Source: Bacteroidales bacterium (GTDB lineage: Bacteria; Bacteroidota; Bacteroidia; Bacteroidales; F082). From it: DNA of 12,363 bases. The stretch is from NCBI GenBank assembly GCA_029983675.1, contig JASBYY010000058.1, forward strand, positions 1-12,363. Direction: 5' to 3'. Position numbers and translations under genes: made by a program. Below are positions 1-6,578 of this stretch, piece by piece. The notes below the pieces were generated by a model. The model did no database searches. It was not told the origin of the DNA and saw only the letters and a list, made by a program, of their open reading frames with translations. The stretch's first letter is position 1; each line of letters begins with the position of its first letter.

Positions 1-964
1 TTTTGCCAATGGCAAGATACTGGTGCTTGAAAACAAGAAGCAATCCGTCCTGACACTGCTTGACGGTGAGGGGGATGTCATCGCTTCCACTGCTTTCAGC
101 GGCAATTATGACGAACTTTACACGGACTGTTTCGGCAATCACATTTTGGTTGGCCGTGACAGTTGCCTGCAAGTGTATTTTGATGAAAAAGGGAAAGCCC
201 TTCCCGTTTCAGTCTTCACCAACGACCAGTACCGTGACAAGATTAGGAAAGTCGTGTTTGAGTTCAATGACGGCTACCTTTTTCGGAATACGGCATACGA
301 AAAACGTGACTTTTACGTGAAGGATCTTCACGGTCAGGCACAGACCTATTCCTATGTTTTGAAAAACGACACGCTGAAACGGAAACATTTTCTGCACCGT
401 TTTATCGATTCGGTGGCTGTTGAATCGTGCCAGTCTTATTTAAATGAAATCTTCGCCTTGTATTATGCAAAGGTACCTGAAAACGAAAATGAAATTTTAT
501 TAGGTATTTGGAACGGCAACCTGCTTCGTTTGGCGATCGATTACCAATTGCATTTCAAAATCGCTTGGTATTGCCAAATTCAAGCCACTGAATATCACAC
601 GACAGCCTTGAAATTCGAAAAATTCATACAGCTTATCGATTTGGAAAAATATGAAATGGTGGAGGTGGACGGGGATTTTCGGATCACCGAAAGGCGACCC
701 TTGAAGGTTGTGTCAGGAGAGAAATATTTTAATAACCGGTTCCTTACGGACGATGCTACCGGCAAGACCTACGGCTTGTTCATCAAGGATGGCATGAATC
801 ATCTCGGCTTGTACGACCCGGAAGCCGGCACGGTGGGCATGGGGCGGCTGGCCTGCCGCGAAGCCTATCCCCGCGTGTTCAAAGTCCACGGCGGCTACGC
901 CTACAGCGTGTATTTCGACAGGGAGCGGCAGTTTGGAAGGATTAACAGGATGAAAATAGACTGA
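1..964 (+). CDS. Propeller-type exoprotein, 5'-truncated by the window edge
   Basis: The frame is open from the first bases with no stop, so the gene starts upstream; the GTG at 23 is probably internal. The visible part is about 320 residues. It is a paralogue of the complete protein at 3382-4731: both contain a DELY-x-D-x-FGN stretch followed by a blade-like pattern of short beta strands, and both end in an R-I-x-[RK]-MK segment. By comparison with that paralogue roughly 150 N-terminal residues are missing, probably a signal peptide and a carboxypeptidase-regulatory-like domain. I infer a secreted or periplasmic 6-bladed beta-propeller-type protein, a class often found beside Bacteroidota RiPP genes. 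Its biochemical role is unknown; binding the peptide or the cell surface is a guess. The stop lies 3 bases before the LanC-like gene, so the two are almost certainly co-transcribed. Confidence 0.8.
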   Translation, partial: FANGKILVLENKKQSVLTLLDGEGDVIASTAFSGNYDELYTDCFGNHILVGRDSCLQVYFDEKGKALPVSVFTNDQYRDKIRKVVFEFNDGYLFRNTAYEKRDFYVKDLHGQAQTYSYVLKNDTLKRKHFLHRFIDSVAVESCQSYLNEIFALYYAKVPENENEILLGIWNGNLLRLAIDYQLHFKIAWYCQIQATEYHTTALKFEKFIQLIDLEKYEMVEVDGDFRITERRPLKVVSGEKYFNNRFLTDDATGKTYGLFIKDGMNHLGLYDPEAGTVGMGRLACREAYPRVFKVHGGYAYSVYFDRERQFGRINRMKID

Positions 965-967
965 GAA

Positions 968-2152
968 ATGATGAAAGATGAAAAGGATATCGGAAGCCGC
1001 TTGCGTGAAATCGCCAAGACTTTCTCTGACGATGCCTATAAGGAGGATTGCTCCAACAATTTTTTGGGAGACAGCTCCGGAGCGGTACTGTTCCTGCTTC
1101 ATTATGCAAGGCAGCATGGTGACGAGACGGTTTTGCCAAAAGCCGCCGATCTGTTTGCAAAAGTCGCCCATGCCTATAATTCGGGCTATGCCTATCCGCC
1201 CTCCTTGGCAAAGTTCCTGTTCATGGCCTCCCATGCCAAAGAGCTGGGGCAGATCGAAGTGGATGAATATCCAGAGGAAGACCTGAAACTGTTGCAATCG
1301 TATCTCCGCAGAACGGCATCCATGTTCTACAAGGACAGGAATTTCGACATCCTGCACGGCGGGCTTGGCAACGGCATTTTTCTGTTCAAGTCGCGCGACC
1401 TGCCAGGTATCAGGGAAATGGTTGAGGGTGTCGGAAGCCTTGCCGAAGAAGACAAGCGCGGGTTGAAATGGTATTCCCTCACCGGTTACAAGGAAAACAA
1501 ATGGACCTACAACCTCGGTTTCGCCCACGGCATGCCCAGCATTGTAGCAATGCTGTCCAAAGTATATCTGATGGGCGTGGAATGTGAAAGGTGCGCCGAA
1601 CTGATCGAGGGTGCAGTGAACTACATTCTCGCGCAGAAGCTTCCAAAAGGCAATCACACTTCGGTCTTCGGCAACTATGCCTTGGAGAGCTTGGAACAAC
1701 CGCATTCCAGCCGCCTGGCCTGGTGCTATGGCGATCTTGGCATAGCTGTTGCCTTGTGGCGCGCCTCGCAGGCATTGGGCAGAAAGGATTGGGAGAGCGA
1801 AGCGAAAGCTCTTCTGCGCCATGCTTCCATCCGCCGCGACTTAAAGGAGAACGGCGTCATGGATGCCTGCTTCTGCCACGGAACTTCGGGAATCGCGCAC
1901 ATTTTCAACCGGATGTGGAGAGAGACGGGGATGCCCGAATGCAGGGATGCCGCTGCATACTGGATAGGCCAGACCCTGAAAATGGCTAAATTCGAAGACG
2001 GCTTGGCAGGCTACAAGACCTGGCAGGGAGCCGAGCGCGGCTTCCGGAACGAATACGGCCTTCTCGAAGGCATTGCCGGCATCGGGCTTGTGTTGCTGGC
2101 ATATCTTTCCGATGAAGAACCCACATGGGACGAGTGCCTGTTGTTGAGCTGA
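968..2152 (+). CDS. LanC-like cyclase, copy 1
   Basis: This 394-residue protein has the LanC fold signature in order: FDILHGGLGNG (127-136), GFAHG (184-188), SSRLAWCYGD (247-256), CFCHGTSG (301-308) and GLLEGIAGIG (364-373). The NisC zinc ligands correspond to Cys253, Cys303 and His304, and the NisC catalytic residues Asp141, His212 and Arg280 to Asp127, His187 and Arg249, so it should be active. LanC enzymes are cytoplasmic zinc proteins that add cysteine thiols to dehydroalanine or dehydrobutyrine to form (methyl)lanthionine rings. No dehydratase is seen in the window. The start is ATG ATG at 968, 3 bases after the propeller gene. The GC-rich composition is even over its whole length, unlike copy 2. 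From residue 207 on it is nearly identical to copy 2, with one amino-acid difference after residue 209 (Ile220 versus Phe). Confidence 0.93.
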   Translation: MMKDEKDIGSRLREIAKTFSDDAYKEDCSNNFLGDSSGAVLFLLHYARQHGDETVLPKAADLFAKVAHAYNSGYAYPPSLAKFLFMASHAKELGQIEVDEYPEEDLKLLQSYLRRTASMFYKDRNFDILHGGLGNGIFLFKSRDLPGIREMVEGVGSLAEEDKRGLKWYSLTGYKENKWTYNLGFAHGMPSIVAMLSKVYLMGVECERCAELIEGAVNYILAQKLPKGNHTSVFGNYALESLEQPHSSRLAWCYGDLGIAVALWRASQALGRKDWESEAKALLRHASIRRDLKENGVMDACFCHGTSGIAHIFNRMWRETGMPECRDAAAYWIGQTLKMAKFEDGLAGYKTWQGAERGFRNEYGLLEGIAGIGLVLLAYLSDEEPTWDECLLLS

Positions 2153-2347
2153 AGCCGGCGCTTGAGCCGTGGCGCAATAGCATGTAAATAAAGCATTGGC
2201 AAACAAATAGTTACGTCATCTCTGTGTGACTTGGAATGCGAAGCTGTAGGCTCCAACGGCCATATAAGCCAATACGTTTGCAACGTACTGCCTATCAATA
2301 AAACAAAGACTATTTGAAAATAATTGGCAAAAACACTTGACAAATGA
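1626..2347 (+). repeat. 722-bp perfect direct repeat, copy 1
   Basis: Aligned base by base with 5377-6098 (constant offset 3751), this block shows no difference. It covers the last 175 codons of LanC copy 1, its stop and most of the region up to the promoter. Near-identity reaches left to about 1595 with a few substitutions. To the right of 2348 similarity continues but falls to roughly 80 percent with small indels, up to about 2710. Left of 1595 the two LanC genes are similar only at protein level. Perfect identity across a stop codon and noncoding DNA, next to diverged flanks, indicates recent gene conversion or recombination and not protein-level constraint. Confidence 0.95.
2273..2287. 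promoter_or_regulatory. Palindrome upstream of promoter, copy 1 (possible operator)
   Basis: TACGTT-TGC-AACGTA is a perfect 6-bp inverted repeat with a 3-base spacer, about 50 bases upstream of the -33 element. The same site lies at 6024-6038, but inside the identical repeat block, so its conservation there carries no independent weight. A regulator site is possible; no regulator gene is visible in the window. Confidence 0.3.
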
Positions 2348-2367
2348 AAATAATATCACTATATTTG
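2337..2367 (+). promoter_or_regulatory. Bacteroides-type promoter for precursor 1
   Basis: TTG (2337-2339), a 20-base spacer and TATATTTG (2360-2367) match the Bacteroidota sigma-ABfr architecture (TTG-containing -33 and TAnnTTTG -7, about 20 bases apart). Transcription would start near 2374 and give a leader of about 430 bases before the precursor ATG at 2808. The copy at 6088-6118 has one substitution in the spacer and keeps both boxes. Confidence 0.75.
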
Positions 2368-2402
2368 CACCGTAAACAATCCTTATTCGAGAGGACACAT
2401 TC

Positions 2403-2492
2403 ATGATACCTGATTTGTCAATAGGAAAGTTGCCGGAACTGCTTGTCGAAAAAGCGGAAGGCGCGGCATACCCCTCCCAATCAATCTATTGA
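2403..2492 (+). CDS. Possible 29-codon leader ORF, copy 1
   Basis: This short ORF starts about 30 bases after the predicted transcription start, behind a GAGGACA stretch, and ends at the TGA at 2490-2492. Its first 19 residues match the second leader at 17 positions (pattern MIPDLSIGKLxELLxEKAE). There, small indels change the frame and it stays open to 6526. It could be a translated upstream ORF or simply conserved leader sequence. No function is recognised. Confidence 0.25.
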   Translation: MIPDLSIGKLPELLVEKAEGAAYPSQSIY

Positions 2493-2622
2493 TTATCAGA
2501 TATTTATAAACTATTTGAGGGATGAAAGCCAAATTTGTGCTTTGTCCACTACTTGTAGAAGGGGACATGCCCGCAGGCCGTTTTCCATCTGGCTGCTGGG
2601 CAAGAATCATTTCATTCGGGTT

Positions 2623-2700
2623 GCGGCCTCCGTTGCCTGAGGCATTTCAGGCGGCGGCTCCGGCAAGGGTGGCGTTTCATCCGACTTGCGGGAGGCCCGG
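2623..2700 (+). ncRNA. Structured GC-rich leader element, copy 1
   Basis: Two adjacent hairpins can form. The first pairs CCGTTGCCTGA (2630-2640) with TCAGGCGGCGG (2647-2657): 11 pairs including two G-U, with a 6-base loop. The second pairs GGCTCCGGCAAG (2656-2667) with CTTGCGGGAGGCC (2685-2697), with one bulge and one mismatch, and can continue inward through GGGTG/CATCC. The copies share two bases at the hairpin border, so those pairs are alternatives. In the second leader the two tip pairs of hairpin 1 are different but complementary (GA/TC here, CG/CG there) and the loop is changed, while the rest of the core is identical. I see this as a cis-acting RNA, or less likely a repeated extragenic palindrome. 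I do not recognise a known family. Confidence 0.5.
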
Positions 2701-2807
2701 GATGGGCAGGCAAACAGGATGGCTGTTTTTGGCTTCGCCATAAAGTCGGCAAAAACAAAGCCGACGGATGTTCTAAAATGAATTACAAACCATTAAAATC
2801 TAATGAA

Positions 2808-3092
2808 ATGAAAAAAGTAAGTAAAAAACTGCAACTGAACAAGCAGGTTGTTGCCAACCTAAACAGTGTTTTTGGTGGTGAAGCCACAAAAACATGGAAT
2901 TGTGCTTCAAAAGAATGTGCCTCTGCGGCAACGAATCCAGGTTGCCCACAACCCACAAATACTTGTAATTTTTGCAACTCAAACAAAACAATAAAAGATG
3001 GGAGCGGTTGCATTTGGACTACTGATTATACATGTACCCCAACTAATGGAGGATGCACTACTCATAATGCCTGTTCTTTGGCATGGTGTTAG
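2808..3092 (+). CDS. Double-glycine RiPP precursor 1, Cys/Ser/Thr-rich
   Basis: I take the ATG at 2808 (94 residues), not the one at 2778, because the protein then begins MKKVSKKLQLNKQVVANLNS, the usual start of Bacteroidota double-glycine precursors (lysine-rich, LNK..V..LN), and because the ATGAAAAAA context matches precursor 2. The leader ends at Gly23-Gly24. The predicted core is 70 residues with 10 cysteines (31, 37, 46, 53, 56, 68, 76, 83, 89, 94) and about 18 Ser/Thr, ending in Cys. This suits lanthionine formation or multiple thioether or disulfide bridges, and the two LanC-like genes support it. It is unrelated in the core to precursors 2 and 3. Cleavage after GG would be done by the C39 exporter. 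The modification type is inferred, not shown. Confidence 0.85.
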   Translation: MKKVSKKLQLNKQVVANLNSVFGGEATKTWNCASKECASAATNPGCPQPTNTCNFCNSNKTIKDGSGCIWTTDYTCTPTNGGCTTHNACSLAWC

Positions 3093-3101
3093 ATTGGATG
3101 T

Positions 3102-3144
3102 TCATTTATAACACATTTTGCATATTAATTCGTGTTATAAATGA
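3102..3144. repeat. 13-bp perfect inverted repeat after precursor 1
   Basis: TCATTTATAACAC (3102-3114) and GTGTTATAAATGA (3132-3144) are exact reverse complements around a 17-base AT-rich loop, starting 10 bases after the precursor stop. A stable RNA hairpin could protect the 3' end of the message or slow polymerase. There is no T-run after it, so a classical intrinsic terminator is not supported. Confidence 0.5.
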
Positions 3145-3152
3145 TTGACATT

Positions 3153-3274
3153 AAGAGGGTTTGTCAAAATGAAAAATACTTCTCTGAGAATCGAATATTT
3201 GAAAGCAGTCTGAGACTGCTTACGAATAAAACAACCTCAAAAAAGATGTCTTTCGAGTTTTGATACACCCTCTT
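3153..3274. mobile_element. MITE-like element
   Basis: A segment of about 122 bp is bounded by imperfect 18-bp terminal inverted repeats (3153-3170 and 3257-3274, 15 of 18 positions matching). The inner end motif GAGGGTnTnTCAAAA resembles ends of Bacteroidota insertion sequences. It contains a perfect palindrome AAGCAGTC-TGA-GACTGCTT (3203-3221) and no transposase gene. A 19-bp piece (3184-3202) recurs in inverted orientation at 7153-7171. No clear target-site duplication is seen. A nonautonomous remnant fits best. Confidence 0.45.
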
Positions 3275-3381
3275 GTTAAGTCCTAAGTAAGTAATCCGAA
3301 AAAATACGAACAGCCTGATTGTTCCATAACTTTCGGCATCATGTAAACAATATTGACCCATACAAAACAAAACCATTTGCC

Positions 3382-4731
3382 ATGAATAAAATCACAATTG
3401 CCGCTTTGATGCTCCTATGGTCCTTTGGTTGCCTTTTCGGGCAATCGGGAAAGGTTTGGAGATTAGAGGTGCTCGTTTGCGATTCTATTGCCCAACCCAT
3501 TAAGGATGTGGCTATTTATGATGCCAAAAACAACCTGCGAAGCGTTACCGATTACGAAGGTAGGGCTAGTGTAGCCACGCGACAAGGCGAAATGCTGTAT
3601 TTTTCTCATCTTAGTTTTGAGCGGAAATCCTATCGCGTGGACAAGCGCACCTTGACAGATATCGGAGAGGTGAAGAATTTTACAATTGTCACTCTTCAGC
3701 CAAAGTCCTTCATTCTGTCCGAAGTGGCTGTCATTGAAAACGCACCGCATCTGGCCTACGAAAACGAAGAAGTGTGGGTTTTGGATTACAAGGTTGGAAT
3801 TGGCGGCATATCCCTAATCCTACACAAACCGTTTGAACAAGTCCTATTATGTGTCAACCATGACCAAGACACTTTAGCTCAACTCAAAATCAAGCCAAAA
3901 TTCGATGAGTTATATCAGGATGCATTCGGGAATACACATCTATTGAGTGCCGATTCTGTATATCAAACGTTTTATGATAAAGGGAAACTTTATCTTTTAT
4001 TCGGCAACTCAAAGGATAATTTCACAACCAAACTGAAACCAATTGTCGCATCCACCACTGATGTCATCGTGAAGGAGGAGCGCTTTGCATACGGGCAACA
4101 AATCACATATATCGTTGTGGACAAGAAAACCAAGACTCGAAGGGTGATGCGACAAATTTCTGGAAACACTTTGGAAATGGCTCTTAACTGGGAGTTAGAC
4201 AATTACAGGTTCTCGTTGATGAACCAAAAAGAAAACACCTTGGTTGAAGACCCTTACGGTGATCTTCCGGAAAGCCGGTTTGATTTTATGTTAGATGTAA
4301 AAAAACGCCTGATGCTACAGCCTGTATATAATCCCATATATGTTATTCAAAATGAAATAATCGTGTTCGACTTTGAAAACGGGTTTGTCTGCCATTTCGA
4401 CAAGTCAGGAAACTTTGTGCAACAGTTTCCGATTGACTTCCATAAACAAAAAGGCAGATTCGGAATCGAAACAAAACGAGAGGGTTGGAACAAAAACATC
4501 ATCATGGATCAAGCCACGGGCAAATGCTATGCCCAATTCACTACCGACGGAATCGTCACTTTGAAAGAAATCGACCTGAATAGTGGCAAGGTGAAACGCG
4601 AGATACGTCTCACTGACCACAGCTTCCCGCAAAACATCCAAATCTACAATGGTAATGTTTACTACCTTTATTTGGACAAGAAGAGAATCGTTGGTCAAGA
4701 CAAGCGCAGTCTCTATAAAATGAAATTGTAA
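3382..4731 (+). CDS. Secreted carboxypeptidase-regulatory-like plus beta-propeller protein
   Basis: The ATG at 3382 (449 residues) is chosen over the upstream TTG at 3319 because it opens a clean signal peptide (residues 1-20, cleavage likely before Gln21, as is common in Bacteroidota). Residues about 26-105 look like a carboxypeptidase-regulatory-like (CarboxypepD_reg-like) beta domain: V-x-DSIAQPIKDVAIYD, then a YEGRASV turn. From about residue 125 on, repeated short beta strands and a FDELYQDAFGN block suggest a 6-bladed beta-propeller; it aligns with the truncated protein at the window start. It probably works in the periplasm or at the surface. Its stop overlaps the next start (TAATG), so it is translationally coupled to LanC copy 2. 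The same propeller-LanC pairing occurs at 1-2152, which suggests a shared process. No catalytic motif is recognised. Confidence 0.8.
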   Translation: MNKITIAALMLLWSFGCLFGQSGKVWRLEVLVCDSIAQPIKDVAIYDAKNNLRSVTDYEGRASVATRQGEMLYFSHLSFERKSYRVDKRTLTDIGEVKNFTIVTLQPKSFILSEVAVIENAPHLAYENEEVWVLDYKVGIGGISLILHKPFEQVLLCVNHDQDTLAQLKIKPKFDELYQDAFGNTHLLSADSVYQTFYDKGKLYLLFGNSKDNFTTKLKPIVASTTDVIVKEERFAYGQQITYIVVDKKTKTRRVMRQISGNTLEMALNWELDNYRFSLMNQKENTLVEDPYGDLPESRFDFMLDVKKRLMLQPVYNPIYVIQNEIIVFDFENGFVCHFDKSGNFVQQFPIDFHKQKGRFGIETKREGWNKNIIMDQATGKCYAQFTTDGIVTLKEIDLNSGKVKREIRLTDHSFPQNIQIYNGNVYYLYLDKKRIVGQDKRSLYKMKL

Positions 4732-5903
4732 TGAAAACAGTGGAAGAAAAATTATACGAAATAGGCGAAGTGCTGTTAAAAGCCAATGCCAATAAATGCG
4801 GTTTGGAAGGCAACCTCGGCATGGCACTTTTCCTTCTGTTTTTTTCCAATCTTAACAATGACGAAAGATATTATGACAAATCCATAAAACTTATCGAGCA
4901 AGAATTGTCATGTTATAGTGAGCATCTTGAAAACCTGACGTTTTGGACGGGAATTGCAGGTTTGGGCTGGTATTGTAACGCAATGGTAAAGAAATATATT
5001 GACTCTGAATACGATGCTGGTTTTACTGCCATTGATGAGTTATTAGAGAATCAAATGCTGATTTGCAATAATTCTGATTTGTACTATTATGATCATTTGC
5101 ATGGAGGTCTTGGCTTTGGGCATTACTTTCTTACGGCAGACAAAAAGGCTGCAATTGCTTCGTTGGTCGAAAAAATGCATGGTTCAGCAATTGAGGATTA
5201 TCATACTAAAGGAAAAAAATGGAAGACAAATACGGAGCATTTGAGCGAACATTGGGATTACAACATTTCGCTTTCTCACGGAATGTCAAGCATAGTGATT
5301 ATGCTCACGAAAATCCTCCAAAAGGGAATTGAGCGTGAGAAATGTGCCGAACTGATCGAGGGTGCTGTGAACTACTTTCTCGCGCAGAAGCTTCCAAAAG
5401 GCAATCACACTTCGGTCTTCGGCAACTATGCCTTGGAGAGCTTGGAACAACCGCATTCCAGCCGCCTGGCCTGGTGCTATGGCGATCTTGGCATAGCTGT
5501 TGCCTTGTGGCGCGCCTCGCAGGCATTGGGCAGAAAGGATTGGGAGAGCGAAGCGAAAGCTCTTCTGCGCCATGCTTCCATCCGCCGCGACTTAAAGGAG
5601 AACGGCGTCATGGATGCCTGCTTCTGCCACGGAACTTCGGGAATCGCGCACATTTTCAACCGGATGTGGAGAGAGACGGGGATGCCCGAATGCAGGGATG
5701 CCGCTGCATACTGGATAGGCCAGACCCTGAAAATGGCTAAATTCGAAGACGGCTTGGCAGGCTACAAGACCTGGCAGGGAGCCGAGCGCGGCTTCCGGAA
5801 CGAATACGGCCTTCTCGAAGGCATTGCCGGCATCGGGCTTGTGTTGCTGGCATATCTTTCCGATGAAGAACCCACATGGGACGAGTGCCTGTTGTTGAGC
5901 TGA
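4731..5903 (+). CDS. LanC-like cyclase, copy 2 (chimeric)
   Basis: This 390-residue LanC-like protein keeps all expected residues: Asp121 in YDHLHGGLGFG, His183 in SLSHG, Arg245 and Cys249 in SSRLAWCYGD, and Cys299-His300 in CFCHGTSG. It should bind zinc and cyclise peptides like copy 1. The N-terminal half (to about residue 203) is AT-rich and only distantly similar to copy 1, whereas from Cys205 to the end it differs from copy 1 only at Phe216. The DNA is identical from 5377 on. The gene therefore looks like an older AT-rich LanC whose 3' half was overwritten by copy 1-like sequence. In LanC proteins the active-site residues are spread over both halves, so the chimera joins a distinct N-terminal surface to the copy 1 zinc site. 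The start overlaps the propeller stop by one base. Confidence 0.92.
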   Translation: MKTVEEKLYEIGEVLLKANANKCGLEGNLGMALFLLFFSNLNNDERYYDKSIKLIEQELSCYSEHLENLTFWTGIAGLGWYCNAMVKKYIDSEYDAGFTAIDELLENQMLICNNSDLYYYDHLHGGLGFGHYFLTADKKAAIASLVEKMHGSAIEDYHTKGKKWKTNTEHLSEHWDYNISLSHGMSSIVIMLTKILQKGIEREKCAELIEGAVNYFLAQKLPKGNHTSVFGNYALESLEQPHSSRLAWCYGDLGIAVALWRASQALGRKDWESEAKALLRHASIRRDLKENGVMDACFCHGTSGIAHIFNRMWRETGMPECRDAAAYWIGQTLKMAKFEDGLAGYKTWQGAERGFRNEYGLLEGIAGIGLVLLAYLSDEEPTWDECLLLS

Positions 5904-6098
5904 AGCCGGCGCTTGAGCCGTGGCGCAATAGCATGTAAATAAAGCATTGGCAAACAAATAGTTACGTCATCTCTGTGTGACTTGGAATGCGAAGCTGTAG
6001 GCTCCAACGGCCATATAAGCCAATACGTTTGCAACGTACTGCCTATCAATAAAACAAAGACTATTTGAAAATAATTGGCAAAAACACTTGACAAATGA
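5377..6098 (+). repeat. 722-bp perfect direct repeat, copy 2
   Basis: This is the counterpart of 1626-2347 at offset 3751, with no mismatch found. The left border lies inside LanC copy 2, where composition shifts abruptly from AT-rich to GC-rich. The right border is a single substitution in the spacer of the promoter (6099), after which indels begin. Because copy 1 is evenly GC-rich, the copy 1 side is the more likely donor. Confidence 0.95.
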
Positions 6099-6118
6099 GA
6101 ATAATATCACTATATTTG
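6088..6118 (+). promoter_or_regulatory. Bacteroides-type promoter for precursors 2 and 3
   Basis: TTG (6088-6090) and TATATTTG (6111-6118), 20 bases apart, repeat the copy 1 promoter. The spacer has A to G at 6099 and the base after TATATTTGC is changed. Transcription would start near 6125 and could run through both precursors to the terminator at 7092-7124 and, by read-through, into the maturase genes. Confidence 0.75.
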
Positions 6119-6578
6119 CCCCGTACACAATCCTTATTCAAGATCCAAGAGGACGCTTTTATGATACCCGATTTGTCAATAGGAAAGTTGCTGGAACTGC
6201 TTGCTGAAAAAGCGGAAAGGTGCGGCGTGCCCCCCCCCTTATCCTATACTAATCTATTGATTATCGAAAATTTAGCACTTGTTTTATGGAATGAAAACAA
6301 AATTTGCGCTTTGTCCTCTACTTATAAAAGGGGACATAACCATAGGTCGTTTTCCATTTGGGTGCTGGGAAAGAACAAGTTCATTCGAGTGGCGGCCTCC
6401 GTTGCCTCGCACGGGCGAGGCGGCGGCTCCGGCAAGGGTGGCGTTTCATCCGACTTGCGGGAGGCCCGGGAGGGGCAGACCTGCCAAAGGACACCAGTAT
6501 GGTGCGCCATAACAGTACTATATTAATTAATGTGCTGAAAGGAATCAACAATAAGTAAAATCTTAAATCTGAAAGAAG
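6119..6578 (+). promoter_or_regulatory. Long 5' leader of precursors 2 and 3
   Basis: About 450 bases between promoter and precursor 2. It holds the counterpart of the small leader ORF (ATG 6161), a spacer diverged from leader 1, the conserved two-hairpin core (6392-6469), and after it a different tail: GGCA-GACC-TGCC (6474-6485), a CACCA-GTA-TGGTG hairpin (6492-6504) and an AT-rich stretch up to the ATG. The tails of the two leaders are unrelated, so the conserved unit ends at about 6477. The ORF open from 6161 to 6526 is not preserved in leader 1, and substitutions do not favour any codon position, so I do not call it a gene. Confidence 0.5.
6392..6469 (+). ncRNA. Structured GC-rich leader element, copy 2
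   Basis: This is the counterpart of 2623-2700. Hairpin 1 pairs CCGTTGCCTCG (6399-6409) with CGAGGCGGCGG (6416-6426) around the loop CACGGG: 11 pairs with two G-U. Hairpin 2 pairs 6425-6436 with 6454-6466 and is unchanged in sequence from copy 1. Relative to copy 1, all changes within the hairpin region sit at the tip of hairpin 1, and the two changed stem pairs remain complementary. Confidence 0.5.

Larger units (their letters stand above)
2368..2807 (+). promoter_or_regulatory. Long 5' leader of precursor 1
   Basis: About 430 bases separate the promoter from the precursor start, with no convincing protein gene. Contents in order: a conserved 29-codon ORF (2403-2492); a spacer about 80 percent similar to the second leader; a GC-rich two-hairpin core (2623-2700); a hairpin AAACAG-gatgg-CTGTTT running into extra T residues (2712-2730), possibly a weak attenuator; TGGC-ttc-GCCA (2730-2740); and GTCGGC-(9 bases)-GCCGAC (2745-2765) about 40 bases before the ATG. 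In the segment 2522-2632, 19 substitutions relative to the second leader fall 5, 8 and 6 on the three codon positions of the longest ORF there (2522-2743), so no reading frame looks conserved. I infer a structured regulatory leader, although decayed coding sequence cannot be excluded. Confidence 0.55.

Noticed and set aside
713..1822. Antisense ORF of 369 codons opposite the first propeller end and LanC copy 1
   Set aside because: It lies opposite two clear genes in GC-rich DNA where minus-strand stops are rare, matches no recognisable family, and crosses the gene boundary.
2522..2743. ORF in leader 1, with counterpart at 6279-6512
   Set aside because: The two versions can be aligned as proteins, but the 19 substitutions compared in the segment before the hairpin core fall about equally on all codon positions, and changes inside the core keep a hairpin. 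RNA structure explains it better.
2778..2807. Upstream ATG of precursor 1, ten residues earlier
   Set aside because: The extension does not look like a double-glycine leader start, while the ATG at 2808 gives a typical MKK start and a context like precursor 2.
3327..3334. TAACTTTC as a -7 box for the second propeller gene
   Set aside because: It misses the final G of TAnnTTTG and has no TTG about 20 bases upstream.
3164..3376. Minus-strand ORF across the MITE-like element as a transposase fragment
   Set aside because: No transposase motif is recognisable; the element's inverted repeats explain the sequence better.
3319..3381. Upstream TTG start for the second propeller gene
   Set aside because: It would add 21 residues in front of a good signal peptide, burying it.
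6161..6526. 121-codon ORF in leader 2 read as a gene
   Set aside because: The frame is broken in leader 1 by indels, covers the hairpin core, and resembles no known protein. Only its first 19 codons are conserved.
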